From Desulfobulbus rhabdoformis (lineage in GTDB: Bacteria; Desulfobacterota; Desulfobulbia; Desulfobulbales; Desulfobulbaceae): a DNA stretch of 64,000 bases. A program made the position numbers and the translations under genes. This document shows, in pieces, positions 28,943 through 39,155 of this stretch; the stretch's first letter is position 1, and every line of letters begins with the position of its first letter. The stretch lies in the NCBI RefSeq assembly GCF_016919065.1, contig NZ_JAFFQA010000005.1, forward strand, positions 112,319 through 176,318, in the 5' to 3' direction. The notes under the pieces were generated by a model. That model searched no databases and was not told the origin of the DNA. It saw nothing but the letters and a program-made list of their open reading frames with translations.

Positions 28943-29773
28943 CTACAGGTCCGTGACAAATGTTGTACGATTATCCAGTAACACCTGCATATCCAGCCCC
29001 AGCTTCTTGGCTTCAGAGCAGGCACCCGAAAATGAGCCATCGCTCGCTGCATAGAGATAGTTGATTAAATCCTGGCAGGTTTGTAACTGCGGTTGTTGTG
29101 CCAGCAAGGCCTCCAAAGAGGTGGCAGAAATCACACTTTCTTCCCCAGCGATAAGCGATCTATCATCGGTTGCAAGCAGTGACTTGGCGCGATTAGTTAA
29201 ATCAGTTCTCTCCCGAAGTCCATGCGTGCCGCCATTTATGCGCTTGGTCACCGCCTTGATATCATCACGATCAGCCAGTGCATTCAGACCGTTTTGTTCC
29301 CAAAAATAGACAGCGGATTCGACCGGGTATTGGCTAGCCACCTTATCCGGCTCGGCGACGAGGTCGTCTTTAATCCAGTCGGAAAATCTTTGATAATTTT
29401 CCTTACCTGTCAACTGGATCAGGCCTCGCCCACGGTAACGCCAGCCATCGCCACTGGCCTCATTGCCATTGCCAAGGCGGTTGGCATAGACACGGCTGGC
29501 AATACGCTCTCGCTGTCTTGCGTATGCAGCCGCCTCCTGCTCATTGAAATATTTGGAAAAGATACTCAGCAAGCCTTCCTTGGAATAGTTCAGGTTTTCG
29601 CTCACCCTGGAGAGTTTGGACGATTCATGCAAAACCTGGCCAAAAAAATGGGCGCACCGTAGAACCGTATCAATCCCGTGCTGGTTGAGTTGACTTGTTA
29701 ACGGCTCTGCAAACTCTGCAGCCAGACTCCTCTTCACACCAAGCTCTTGTAAAATTTTTTCGCTGATTTCCAT
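28943..29773 (-). CDS. GH19 chitinase/endolysin-like enzyme
   Basis: 276 residues. The family 19 core is clear: HFFGQVLHESSKLSRVSENLNYS with the catalytic Glu, YANRLGNGNEASGDGWRYRGRG, LIQLTGKENYQRFSDW, and ITKRINGG-type KAVTKRINGGTHGL. Such enzymes cleave chitin or peptidoglycan and are often phage lysins or effectors. No signal peptide is seen. A short C-terminal region (about 225-276) follows the catalytic domain. I chose ATG 29773, with GAAGGAG 6 bases upstream; a longer frame to 29854 merely translates a family A fragment. Confidence 0.82.
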   Translation of the reverse strand: MEISEKILQELGVKRSLAAEFAEPLTSQLNQHGIDTVLRCAHFFGQVLHESSKLSRVSENLNYSKEGLLSIFSKYFNEQEAAAYARQRERIASRVYANRLGNGNEASGDGWRYRGRGLIQLTGKENYQRFSDWIKDDLVAEPDKVASQYPVESAVYFWEQNGLNALADRDDIKAVTKRINGGTHGLRERTDLTNRAKSLLATDDRSLIAGEESVISATSLEALLAQQPQLQTCQDLINYLYAASDGSFSGACSEAKKLGLDMQVLLDNRTTFVTDL

Positions 29774-29816
29774 GAAGAACTCCTTCGGCAGACTTATGAA
29801 TGGATGGACCTTCTCT

Positions 29817-29869
29817 GGTAAGCGTAGACTCCGCGGGATTGGCAGAAAAAGCAATTATTCAAGATGCCC
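29817..29869 (+). mobile_element. Family A right-half fragment upstream of the GH19 gene
   Basis: Begins in the right cassette (GGTAAGCGTAGACTCCGCGG) and runs to the right terminus AATTATTCAAGATGCCC, followed by TTTA. The flanks do not match those of the left half at 28515, so the two halves are not clearly one split copy. Confidence 0.85.
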
Positions 29870-30508
29870 TTTAAACTGAGGCTCTAAAGTATCATTCCAT
29901 TCACCATCGACACTTCCCGCACACCCGTATGTTCAGTGCAATCCCCCCCCTCCTCATGCAAAGATTAAACAAACACCCTCTCCTCTATTCAATCATAGAC
30001 CCTACGAATCGGGAAACAGGAAATCCCTCCCTGCATTTCCCCAAAAATCATTCAACAAAAAAAAGTTCTCTCTACGCCACCCCTGGGGACGCCTCAAAAT
30101 TTATCCAATATAAACAAAACATTACACAGATAGAGCCAAATTCCACGATAACTACCACTGAAACCCAGCTGAAATATTTGTCGCGGCCAGGGCCAAGGCG
30201 AATGGCTGATCGCGTCCTTACCTTTTGCTCCAGCAACAGGTCGCCCCTCAAACAATGGAATTCAACCCAATGTGGAGCTACAATATACGCACCCCAAAAG
30301 GAAGGAAGAGGGGAAGCGGTCATGCAACTATTCAAATTCTGGCAAAACGCCTCGAAGAAGATGGGGTTTTCTTTACGACGTATTGTTTTTTCCTGGGCAT
30401 CATCAAGAATCACAAGCAAAAGTACCCGCCAGCATTCGACAATATAGTGACTTGCAGATAATTCTCAGGTATCACTATAGGATAAAAATCGATAAGCCGA
30501 TACAATTA
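29870..30508. other. Gene-poor stretch, possible gene remnants
   Basis: 639 bases with overlapping short frames on both strands, none with a good ribosome site or codon pattern. A minus-strand frame (about 30330-30200) reads PSFWGAYIVAPHWVEF, which faintly recalls the C-terminus of pyridoxamine-phosphate oxidase. I do not call a gene. Confidence 0.35.
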
Positions 30509-30701
30509 GGGAATCTTGAATAATTGCTTTTTCTGCCAATCCCGCGGAGTCTGGCGCTTACCTCGTCATGCTCAAAATTTTATCCTCGGAGGTAAGCGAA
30601 GACTCCGATATCATGTATATGCCTGCGGTAAAATTTTGAGCATGCCTCGAAGTCTGCGCTTATCTGACCTTGATTGAAAAATCTAATCATTCAAAACACC
30701 C
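30509..30701 (-). mobile_element. Family A MITE-like element, copy A5 (all three cassettes, reverse)
   Basis: 193 bp, the full-length form, in reverse orientation: GGGAATCTTGAATAATT at the left and a slightly changed TCATTCAAAACACCC at the right. A perfect ATTA target duplication flanks it. It lies 55 bases upstream of the CBS-domain gene. Confidence 0.93.
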
Positions 30702-30756
30702 ATTAGACAATTAAAAACCAATACCCTCTCAATCGCCTTTCACAAGGGAGATACCA

Positions 30757-31317
30757 GTGGAAACATACACAGTCAAAGATTTGATGGTTCCTTTAGAGGA
30801 ATATGTCACCGTCCCTCTGGGAACGACTCTGCTCGGGGCCATGCTTGCCCTGGAAAAGGCGCAGGAAAATTATGATCAGGGGAAGTATCACCATAGAGCT
30901 GTGCTGGTACTGGACAGGGAGAATAAAGTTGTTGGCCGCATAAGTCAGCTTCGCGTCCTTCAGGCAATGGAGACCAGGGAAGAAAACACCGAGCTTTATG
31001 CGCAGTTGAAGATGTATCAATTCAGTGATGCCTACGTCGATAAATTACGTGAAAACGATCGGATTAAATGCAAGGTCTTTGCAGAGGAAACACTCAAAGA
31101 GGCGACGGAAAAGCCGGTTGAAGATTTCATGCAAAAGCCGACTCCAGATGAATATGTGGATGAATCCGAAAAACTTGATCTGGCCATGCACAAGATGGTT
31201 GCCGGAGCTCATCAGTCTCTCCTGGTCACCCGCGACAAGGACATCGTCGGTATTCTACGCATGGTGGATATTTTCACCGCAAGTTTCCACGCGATGAAGT
31301 CGCTGGGCGTAGCCTGA
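30757..31317 (+). CDS. CBS-domain pair protein
   Basis: A 186-residue soluble protein with two CBS motifs (VKDLMVPLEEYVTVPLGTTL at the start and PVEDFMQKPTPDEYVDESEKLD near 125), each ending in a hydrophobic VLD/VTRDKDIVG strand. Paired CBS domains usually bind adenine nucleotides and report energy state. GTG start at 30757 after AAGGGAG. It is followed 107 bases later by the beta-helix protein gene and then the phosphate transporter, but no operon is proven. Confidence 0.85.
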   Translation: METYTVKDLMVPLEEYVTVPLGTTLLGAMLALEKAQENYDQGKYHHRAVLVLDRENKVVGRISQLRVLQAMETREENTELYAQLKMYQFSDAYVDKLRENDRIKCKVFAEETLKEATEKPVEDFMQKPTPDEYVDESEKLDLAMHKMVAGAHQSLLVTRDKDIVGILRMVDIFTASFHAMKSLGVA

Positions 31318-31424
31318 ACTGATGAGAAATCCGGGCTTAAACCAACGTTTTTTGCATAATACGTGCAGGCGCTTTGAGAGCTGAAAAAAGACTCTCAAGG
31401 AAGACAAGATAATACAGGTGAGCT

Positions 31425-32858
31425 ATGTTTGAGCGGGAAAAAATATTTAACAGAATCATCCAACGGGTGAACATCAACCTTCGAGACTTGAATTTTGATG
31501 TCAGCCCCTTTGTGACAGGGCACGCCGATTTGCGGCAGATGAGCCGCTTTTATGCCTTTTACGGAGTAACAACCGACATCCCCCTAAACCTGCAATTTAT
31601 CCACAGCAGCTTGGCGGGCAGTTATTTTCTGGGGAAATGCCAGGTTAAAAATGCGATGTTGTATAAAACCGATATTCGCGGTGATGAACTGAAACGCAAA
31701 GGATCAACCTTTCAGTTTAAGAATTTCAGCATTGACCTGCGCCAGGACGAGTTCATCGATATCGTTTCCAGTGCTCTGGTTAAAACCCTGGTCCACAATT
31801 TTTCCCACGACCCGGAATCACCGGAGCGTTTCTTTATCAAAAACACTCTTTCCCTTGACTATGCCAATATTCATGGTGCTCCGGCAGATGGTTGCTTCTT
31901 AAGCCCCTTTGCCACCGTTGACCTGACCACCATGCGCAACTGCGCTATCGGTGCCTACTCGTATATTCAGGCCGGCCGAATAAGCCATCTCAATGTGCAG
32001 CCAGGAACCATTTGGGTCAACAGTCCGGGAACGTTTAACTTTCTCTACCAGTTTCCCCAGGATCGCTTGCAGCATTACATCAAGCAGGAGGCAGGGGGCA
32101 AGCCCGAAGGGGCACTCATTGACTTTATCGAGAAACGGGCACAAGCCTTTGACAAGGTCTTTGACACAGCCATCACCTCCCCACCTATTCCAGTGCCGGA
32201 AACGGCCTCTCTGGATCGCTACGCTGTTGTACTCTCAGAAACCACCATTGATGAAAATGTTCTGGTTGCCCAACGTGCCTACCTGGAAAACTGCACCATG
32301 GGAATTGGCGCCAATGCCCAGGAGAACTGCTATATCATCAACTCCAATCTTCAGGGCAACAACGTCATGGCGCATGGAGCCAAGGTAGTTGAGACTGAAA
32401 TGGAAAAAAATATCTTTGTTGGCTTCAACAGCTTTCTCGTTGGCAAACCGGGGTGCAGAATCACCATTGGCACGGGCTGCATTGTCATGCCGCACACCAT
32501 AATCGATTGCTCAGAGCCGCTGGAAATTCCACCGGATACACTCCTCTGGGGCCTGATCACCAATAAACAAGAGCTAGAAGAAAACAGCATTCCCCTAGAG
32601 GAGTTACGCGTGGTGCACCACTCCATCCAGAGAGGAAATATGCATTTTGAGGGTGAAGGAGGCGCCTTTGTAGAAGGTTTCAAACACAGGATTAATCATA
32701 TTCTCGAATCCAATGGAGCCTTCTACCATCAGCATAACAACAACATCAAAGGGCACGCACAGAACAACCGTAAGCTCTCACTCAACAATATCCAGCCCTA
32801 TCTTTTTGGAGAGATGGAGGGTGTCTACCCGGACATCACCATACAGCCCCAGGGATAA
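31425..32858 (+). CDS. Left-handed beta-helix (hexapeptide-repeat) protein, unknown substrate
   Basis: 477 residues. The central part shows imperfect hexapeptide turns typical of a left-handed beta-helix (TTIDENVLVAQRAYLENCTMGIGANAQ, NVMAHGAKVVETEMEKNIFVG). The N-terminal third (about 1-110) and the C-terminal His/Asn-rich segment (SNGAFYHQHNNNI) are not typical of sugar acetyltransferases. It could be a nucleotide-sugar or acyl transferase, or a carbonic-anhydrase-like or structural helix. I do not assign a substrate. Confidence 0.7.
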   Translation: MFEREKIFNRIIQRVNINLRDLNFDVSPFVTGHADLRQMSRFYAFYGVTTDIPLNLQFIHSSLAGSYFLGKCQVKNAMLYKTDIRGDELKRKGSTFQFKNFSIDLRQDEFIDIVSSALVKTLVHNFSHDPESPERFFIKNTLSLDYANIHGAPADGCFLSPFATVDLTTMRNCAIGAYSYIQAGRISHLNVQPGTIWVNSPGTFNFLYQFPQDRLQHYIKQEAGGKPEGALIDFIEKRAQAFDKVFDTAITSPPIPVPETASLDRYAVVLSETTIDENVLVAQRAYLENCTMGIGANAQENCYIINSNLQGNNVMAHGAKVVETEMEKNIFVGFNSFLVGKPGCRITIGTGCIVMPHTIIDCSEPLEIPPDTLLWGLITNKQELEENSIPLEELRVVHHSIQRGNMHFEGEGGAFVEGFKHRINHILESNGAFYHQHNNNIKGHAQNNRKLSLNNIQPYLFGEMEGVYPDITIQPQG

Positions 32859-32884
32859 AGGGCATACATCAAGCAACTGTCTTT

Positions 32885-32926
32885 CCCGCGAATAATCGGA
32901 GGCTTTGTCCTCCGATTATTCGCGGG
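32885..32926. terminator. Long perfect hairpin after the beta-helix gene
   Basis: An 18-bp perfect stem (CCCGCGAATAATCGGAGG and its complement) with a short loop, 27 bases after the stop. No U-tract follows on either strand, so it may be an mRNA-stabilising structure or a REP-like palindrome rather than a classical terminator. Confidence 0.55.
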
Positions 32927-33130
32927 GGGCAATACAATACTCTTATAAAAAAGGCCTGGAAAGATGAACGTATCTTCAAGCTTTTCAAGGCGACGCAGAC
33001 GAACTGATCCTCTTTTTCTCCCATCCTCTGCCTGAACCTTTCCTCCTCTGCAAGACAAGTCCAAACACATTGGGAATACGGCCGGGATCTCCTATAGTAT
33101 TCTCATGGACATTTTTTGTGAGAATAGTCA

Positions 33131-34165
33131 ATGGACCTGATCTCAAGCTTACTGATCCTGGGCGTGGTTTTGGTGGCCGTCTTCGATTTCACCAACGGAT
33201 TTCATGATGCAGCCGACATGGTTGCGACAGCTATCGCCTCACGCGCAATGAAACCGGGCATGGCTATCGGCATTGTCACCTTGTTCACCTTCATCGCCCC
33301 CTTTACCCTGGGATTGGCCGTGGCGAATACAGTGGGCACCTTGGTGCATGTGGAGGCCGTATCCAGTATCGAAGGAGAGACCTTAGTTATCGCCGCCTTG
33401 CTGGCTGCGGTCAGTTATAACCTGGTCACCTGGTGGCTGGGGTATCCCTCATCCTCCTCCAACTCACTCGCTGGAGGTCTTGTGGGGGCAGGACTCTACA
33501 GTGTGGGCAGTACGCAAATTGCTTGGGGGATTTCCGCCCTGCAAAACGGTCAACTTCAGGGAATGACGAAGGTCGTGGCAGGGTTGTTTGTCTCCCCTTT
33601 TTTAGGATTTGTCATCGGTTTTTTGGTCATGAAGCTCTTCCTTCTTCTCTTTCGCCGGGCGACCGAGAAGGTCTCCCCTCTCTTTGTTGCCTCACAATAC
33701 CTGAGTGTGGCTTGGTTGGGTTTTTCTCACGGTGCCAATGATTCACAAAAGGGTATGGCCATCATTGGTATGCTTTTGCTGGCTAGCGGCACGACCACCA
33801 CCTTTGCCATTCCCCTCTGGGTTATCTTTCTCTGCGCCTCGGCAATCACTCTTGGCACCCTCTTTGGCGGCTGGAGGATCATAAAAACCCTGGGCTTTGG
33901 CCTCTTCCATGTAAAAATTACGCACTCGGTCGCCAACCAGCTGGGCTCAGCCCTGGTCAACAGTATCGCTACTCTGGGGGGAGCGCCCACATCAACCACA
34001 CAGGTTGTCACCGCAACGTTATTGGGCAACGGGGCTGCGGAGAAGCCGCAACATGTGAAATGGCAAACCGCGCGGGGGATCGTTGCAGGCTGGTTCATGA
34101 ACGTGCCTGTGTCCATAGCCCTGGGCTGGCTCTATTGTTTCCTTTTTCTCAAGCTCTGGGGGTAA
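33131..34165 (+). CDS. Pit-family low-affinity inorganic phosphate transporter
   Basis: A 344-residue membrane protein with about ten helices and the two inverted PiT signatures: DFTNGFHDAADMVATAIASRAM near residue 20 and GFSHGANDSQKGMAIIG near 200. It imports phosphate (often metal phosphate) with H+ or Na+. It is followed by the DUF47 gene after a 2-base gap, the usual Pit accessory pair. Confidence 0.92.
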   Translation: MDLISSLLILGVVLVAVFDFTNGFHDAADMVATAIASRAMKPGMAIGIVTLFTFIAPFTLGLAVANTVGTLVHVEAVSSIEGETLVIAALLAAVSYNLVTWWLGYPSSSSNSLAGGLVGAGLYSVGSTQIAWGISALQNGQLQGMTKVVAGLFVSPFLGFVIGFLVMKLFLLLFRRATEKVSPLFVASQYLSVAWLGFSHGANDSQKGMAIIGMLLLASGTTTTFAIPLWVIFLCASAITLGTLFGGWRIIKTLGFGLFHVKITHSVANQLGSALVNSIATLGGAPTSTTQVVTATLLGNGAAEKPQHVKWQTARGIVAGWFMNVPVSIALGWLYCFLFLKLWG

Positions 34166-34167
34166 TT

Positions 34168-34779
34168 ATGGGGTTTATTGAAAAATTCGTCTTACCAAAA
34201 GATGTTGATCTGAGTGCAGCGCTCTCTGAGCAGACGACGGCCACCAAAAACATCGTCCATGACCTCTATGCCGCCTACATCCTTCATAAAGACGCGGCAG
34301 TGCGTGGTATCAAAAACGATAGCAATCAGACCGGGGCCATTAAGCATAAAAACATGAAAGAACTCCTGGATGTATTTATAGCCCCCTACGACAAAGAATC
34401 CATTTTCCGTATCATCACCCAACTCGACTGGATTGCGCTCAGTGTTAAACATTTTGTCATTGAGGCGGAAGCCTATACCAATCCCCACTCCTTGGAAATT
34501 TATCGTGATATTTTCGACCTGCTCAAGGATATGGCCGACCTGCTGGAAGAGGGATTTAAGCAACTCTCACGCAAAGAACTCCCCAAGATCGATCGGATCC
34601 ATGATAAATATGACCTTGTGGTCAAATACCGTGCCCAGCACCTGGCCAAGTTGTTGCTACAGGAAGACTGTAAACGCATTATCGTTCACGCGGAAATCCT
34701 CGCCCAGTTAAAAGAAATCGCCAAACGAATGCATATTTCAGCTAACACCCTGGAGGACATGGCCATCAAAGTTATGTGA
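34168..34779 (+). CDS. DUF47/PhoU-like Pit accessory protein
   Basis: A 203-residue helical bundle of the DUF47 (PhoU-divergent) family, with HKNMKELLDVFIAPYDKESI and repeated Glu/Asp-rich helices. Members next to pit genes modulate phosphate uptake. ATG 34168 is 2 bases after the transporter stop; a longer frame to 34060 inside the transporter gene is discarded. Confidence 0.9.
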   Translation: MGFIEKFVLPKDVDLSAALSEQTTATKNIVHDLYAAYILHKDAAVRGIKNDSNQTGAIKHKNMKELLDVFIAPYDKESIFRIITQLDWIALSVKHFVIEAEAYTNPHSLEIYRDIFDLLKDMADLLEEGFKQLSRKELPKIDRIHDKYDLVVKYRAQHLAKLLLQEDCKRIIVHAEILAQLKEIAKRMHISANTLEDMAIKVM

Positions 34780-34808
34780 CAGGGGAAAGGAGAGCAGAAT
34801 AACTCTCA

Positions 34809-34847
34809 CCAAAAAAGAAAGCCCCGTTCTCATGAAGAGAGCGGGGC
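34809..34847 (-). terminator. Terminator downstream of tRNA-Met (minus), possibly bidirectional
   Basis: Stem GCCCCGTTCTC / GAGAGCGGGGC with loop ATGAA and one wobble pair. On the minus strand it is followed by TTTCTTTTTT, so it ends the tRNA transcript. It also lies 30 bases after the plus-strand DUF47 gene. Confidence 0.8.
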
Positions 34848-34883
34848 CTATATATATTGCCTGAAAAATTCAGGTCTTATAAA

Positions 34884-34960
34884 TGGTGGCGATGCAGGGA
34901 ATTGAACCCCGGACACTACGGATATGAGCCGTATGCTCTAACCATCTGAGCTACATCGCC
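34884..34960 (-). tRNA. tRNA with CAU anticodon, probably elongator Met
   Basis: A complete cloverleaf on the minus strand: acceptor GGCGATG/CATCGCC, D arm GCTC...GAGC, anticodon stem TACGG/CCGTA with loop CTCATAT (CAU), T loop TTCAATT, encoded CCA. The acceptor resembles elongator tRNA-Met more than initiator or Ile2, but CAU tRNAs are hard to separate by eye. Confidence 0.9.
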
Positions 34961-34995
34961 AGTATTTGAAAAAGCCGCTGGGCTTGAGACGAGCT

Positions 34996-35024
34996 AATAT
35001 GCATTATTCATCAAAAATTGTCAA
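34996..35024 (-). promoter_or_regulatory. Sigma-70-type promoter of the tRNA-Met gene
   Basis: On the minus strand, TTGACA, 17 bases, then CATATT, ending 35 bases before the tRNA 5' end. Perfect -35 and good spacing. Confidence 0.65.
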
Positions 35025-35140
35025 GGAAAAATTCCCCATCTCTTTCTTTTTTATCGACATCGTTGAACCGCTTGAAACCAGACACAAAACGTAGCCCATC
35101 ACCCTGTTCCATATTTCAGCCGAACCGGCCTACACACAAC

Positions 35141-35182
35141 AAAAAAAGCCCCCTGTCGAATATTTCATTCAACAAGGGGCTT
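35141..35182 (-). terminator. Rho-independent terminator of groES-groEL
   Basis: On the minus strand: AAGCCCCTTGTTGAATG paired imperfectly with TTCGACAGGGGGCTT, then TTTTTTG. It lies 36 bases after the groEL stop. Confidence 0.88.
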
Positions 35183-35217
35183 ATCAGCTAACCTGAGTGG
35201 AGGTCAGTGTGGTGACA

Positions 35218-36873
<1,656 letters not shown>

Positions 36874-36908
36874 GATCTTATCTCCTTATAACGTGTGAAT
36901 ACCGTGAA

Positions 36909-37199
36909 TTAAGCCTGAACAACGCCAAGGATATCATCCTCGCGCATGATGAGAAAATCTTCGCCGTCCAGTTTAACTTCGGTTCCGCCGTATTTGGAGA
37001 AGAGCACACGATCACCGACAGCCACATCCATGGCTACACGTTCACCGGTCTCTTTCTGTTTACCGGGGCCAACGGCCACAACCTCGCCCTCTGCCGGTTT
37101 TTCCTTGGCAGAGTCCGGGATGATAATACCGCCAGCAGTTTTCTCCTCTCCTTCCAATCGTTTGACCAGGATGCGGTCATTCAATGGACGAATTTTCAT
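36909..37199 (-). CDS. groS: Co-chaperonin GroES (Hsp10)
   Basis: 96 residues, starting [19 protein letters not shown], with the mobile loop ([14 protein letters not shown]) that binds GroEL. Two ATGs are possible; the first (37205) lies only one base after AGGAGG, while the second (37199) is 7 bases away and gives the family N-terminus, so I chose the second. First gene of the groESL operon. Confidence 0.97.
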   Translation of the reverse strand: MKIRPLNDRILVKRLEGEEKTAGGIIIPDSAKEKPAEGEVVAVGPGKQKETGERVAMDVAVGDRVLFSKYGGTEVKLDGEDFLIMREDDILGVVQA

Positions 37200-37335
37200 G
37201 TACATTCCTCCTGTGTGTGTTTCTGGATGTGAAATGATAATAAAATGGTAAAGTCGATATCCTCCTCATGAAGCATTATCGACTCTGACCTTGTTTCTCT
37301 AATGATTAGAAGTAGCAGCCTTTCGACTGCGCAAA

Positions 37336-37364
37336 ACAATAGGTTCGGTTCTTGAAAAATCAAG
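37336..37364 (-). promoter_or_regulatory. Sigma-32-like heat-shock promoter for groESL
   Basis: On the minus strand: CTTGATT, 14 bases, CCTATTGT, near the sigma-32 pattern CTTGAA/CCCCATNT with usual spacing. It lies about 140 bases before groES. No CIRCE inverted repeat (TTAGCACTC-N9-GAGTGCTAA) is present in this leader, which fits sigma-32 rather than HrcA control. Confidence 0.4.
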
Positions 37365-37365
37365 G

Positions 37366-37401
37366 GCGGGTTGTATGAAATTTTTTTTCACACAACCCGT
37401 T
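37366..37401. terminator. Inverted repeat between groES leader and the aminotransferase gene
   Basis: CGGGTTGTATGAAA and TTTCACACAACCCG form a 13-14-bp stem with one mismatch and a T/A-rich loop. It lies downstream of the minus-strand aminotransferase gene, so it probably ends that transcript, although the following U-tract is poor. Confidence 0.5.
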
Positions 37402-37448
37402 AATATGAAAGGAATTTTTAAAAGAGGGGATTTTTGGGGGATAGATAA

Positions 37449-38534
37449 TCAACCAACGCGGACCCGCCATTTGTGAGGGTCTTCCTGGTATCCGAACTGA
37501 ATTGCCTGCAACTCGTCATAAAGCCGTTTGGCTAAATCACCGGCCGCGCCACCGTTAATTTGCACGCATTGTTCCTTGTAGCAAAATTCGCCAACCGGGG
37601 AGATAACAGCTGCGGTCCCCGTGCCAAAACTTTCTTTCAGCGCACCAGATTTTCCAGCAGCTAAAACCTCGTCAATAGTGATACGACGTTCACTGACCTG
37701 ATACCCCCAGTCGCGGGCCAACTGCAGCACGGAATCGCGGGTGATACCGGGAAGAATAGAGCCTTCAAGCGGAGGCGTGATCAACTCACCCTCGATCAGA
37801 AAAAAAATATTGGAAGTCCCCACTTCTTCTACATAGCGATGTTCGATCGCATCAAGCCAGAGCACCTGAGTATACCCTTTATCATGGGCATTGAGCTGAG
37901 CTTTGAGGCTGGCTGCATAGTTACCGGCAGTCTTGGCGTTGCCCACACCGCCTGGAACTGCGCGCACGAATTCATCCTCGACATAAATCTTTGTCGGGCT
38001 GAACCCTTCTGCATAGTAGGCTCCCACAGGGCAACAGATGATGAAAAAAATGTATTCCTCAGCCGGGCGCAACCCCAGTGCAGGCTCGGAGGCGATCATG
38101 GTCGGACGAATATAAAGGCTCGCGCCCTCGGTCCCGGGGACCCACTCCTGATCGAGATAGACCATGGCTCGTAAGGCCTGGAGGACCCGATCCTGGGGGA
38201 AACGCGGCATACACATCCGGACAGCAGACTGGTTCATCCTGTTGAGATTGTCTGCTGGACGAAAAAGAAAGATTTGATCGTCTTTACCGCGATAGGCCTT
38301 CATGCCTTCAAAGATAGCCTGACCGTAATGAAAGACCATGGCCGCCGGATCCACGATGAAGTTATCGTAGGGCTCGATTGCGGCTTTATGCCAGCCATCC
38401 TGCCGGGTCCAGCGCATGGTGAACATATGGTCGGTGAATATCTGACCAAAACCCAAATTCGACTGATCCGGCTTTTGTTTCATCTGGTCAGTCGATGCCT
38501 TATGAAGTGTTACTTCGAGTTCTTTATTGAACAT
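37449..38534 (-). CDS. ilvE: Branched-chain amino acid aminotransferase
   Basis: A 361-residue PLP fold-type IV enzyme that interconverts Val/Leu/Ile and their 2-oxo acids with glutamate/2-oxoglutarate. Length and N-terminus match the longer (type II) BCAT group. Motifs: FHYGQAIFEGMKAYRG, the PLP-Lys region GGVGNAKTAGNYAAS, and EEVGTSNIFFL. ATG 38534 follows AGGATGG. It is monocistronic, with gene-free DNA on its upstream side. Confidence 0.93.
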   Translation of the reverse strand: MFNKELEVTLHKASTDQMKQKPDQSNLGFGQIFTDHMFTMRWTRQDGWHKAAIEPYDNFIVDPAAMVFHYGQAIFEGMKAYRGKDDQIFLFRPADNLNRMNQSAVRMCMPRFPQDRVLQALRAMVYLDQEWVPGTEGASLYIRPTMIASEPALGLRPAEEYIFFIICCPVGAYYAEGFSPTKIYVEDEFVRAVPGGVGNAKTAGNYAASLKAQLNAHDKGYTQVLWLDAIEHRYVEEVGTSNIFFLIEGELITPPLEGSILPGITRDSVLQLARDWGYQVSERRITIDEVLAAGKSGALKESFGTGTAAVISPVGEFCYKEQCVQINGGAAGDLAKRLYDELQAIQFGYQEDPHKWRVRVG

Positions 38535-38963
38535 CGTTCCATCCTGATACCACCGGTGCGGGATGCCCGGTTTCCGTTGTTAAATTAAGTGCGGGGTAAC
38601 CCGAATTTCTCATGAACATTTTATCTCAACTTGAGCAAAAAACACGAAAGCATCCCCCTATAACAGGTTGACTTCACTCAAAATTTCAACAAGATGCCCA
38701 GCCGGGTTAGCAGCAAGAAAGAAAATGCGCACTGCTTAAAACTCACAACAACACCGCTACGCACGCCTGAATAATTCAGGGGAGAATAATCTATTGCCCA
38801 CGTCGGCACAAGCAGTAGTCAGATATTTAGTATAAATTATCCCCTCCCAGTGGAAGAATCCGTTTGATATCCTATGCAATCCCCGATCATTATGCTAGAA
38901 CAACACCCCTGTTGGGGGCATGCGAATACGGCTTGCTTATGCTTTGTGCTCCCAGCATGTTAA
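38535..38963. other. Gene-free spacer upstream of ilvE
   Basis: About 430 bases between divergent units. No convincing ORF, RNA or T-box/attenuator; short G/C-rich inverted repeats only. Confidence 0.4.
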
Positions 38964-39104
38964 GGGCATCTTGAACAATTGCTTTTTCTGCCAATCTCTG
39001 CGTCATACTGAAAATTTTATCCTCGGAATATCAACCATATGCCTGCGGTAAAATTATCAGCAATCCTTGACCTTGATTGAAAAATCTAATTATTCAAGAC
39101 ACCC
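38964..39104 (-). mobile_element. Family A MITE-like element, copy A6 (no cassette, reverse)
   Basis: 141 bp, the minimal form. Perfect TTAA target duplication. It lies 51 bases upstream of the GTG start of the next gene. Confidence 0.93.
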
Positions 39105-39155
39105 TTAAAAAACTCTTTCCCAATCCTTATTGCCAGGAGCCCTGAGGAGAATCCC

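Noticed and set aside
28515..29869. Reading the two family A half copies as a single element split by an insertion
   Set aside because: The outer flanks (TTAT and TTTA) do not form a target duplication, and the propeller gene continues across the left half alone.
37206..37448. CIRCE operator before groES
   Set aside because: No TTAGCACTC/GAGTGCTAA inverted repeat is present.
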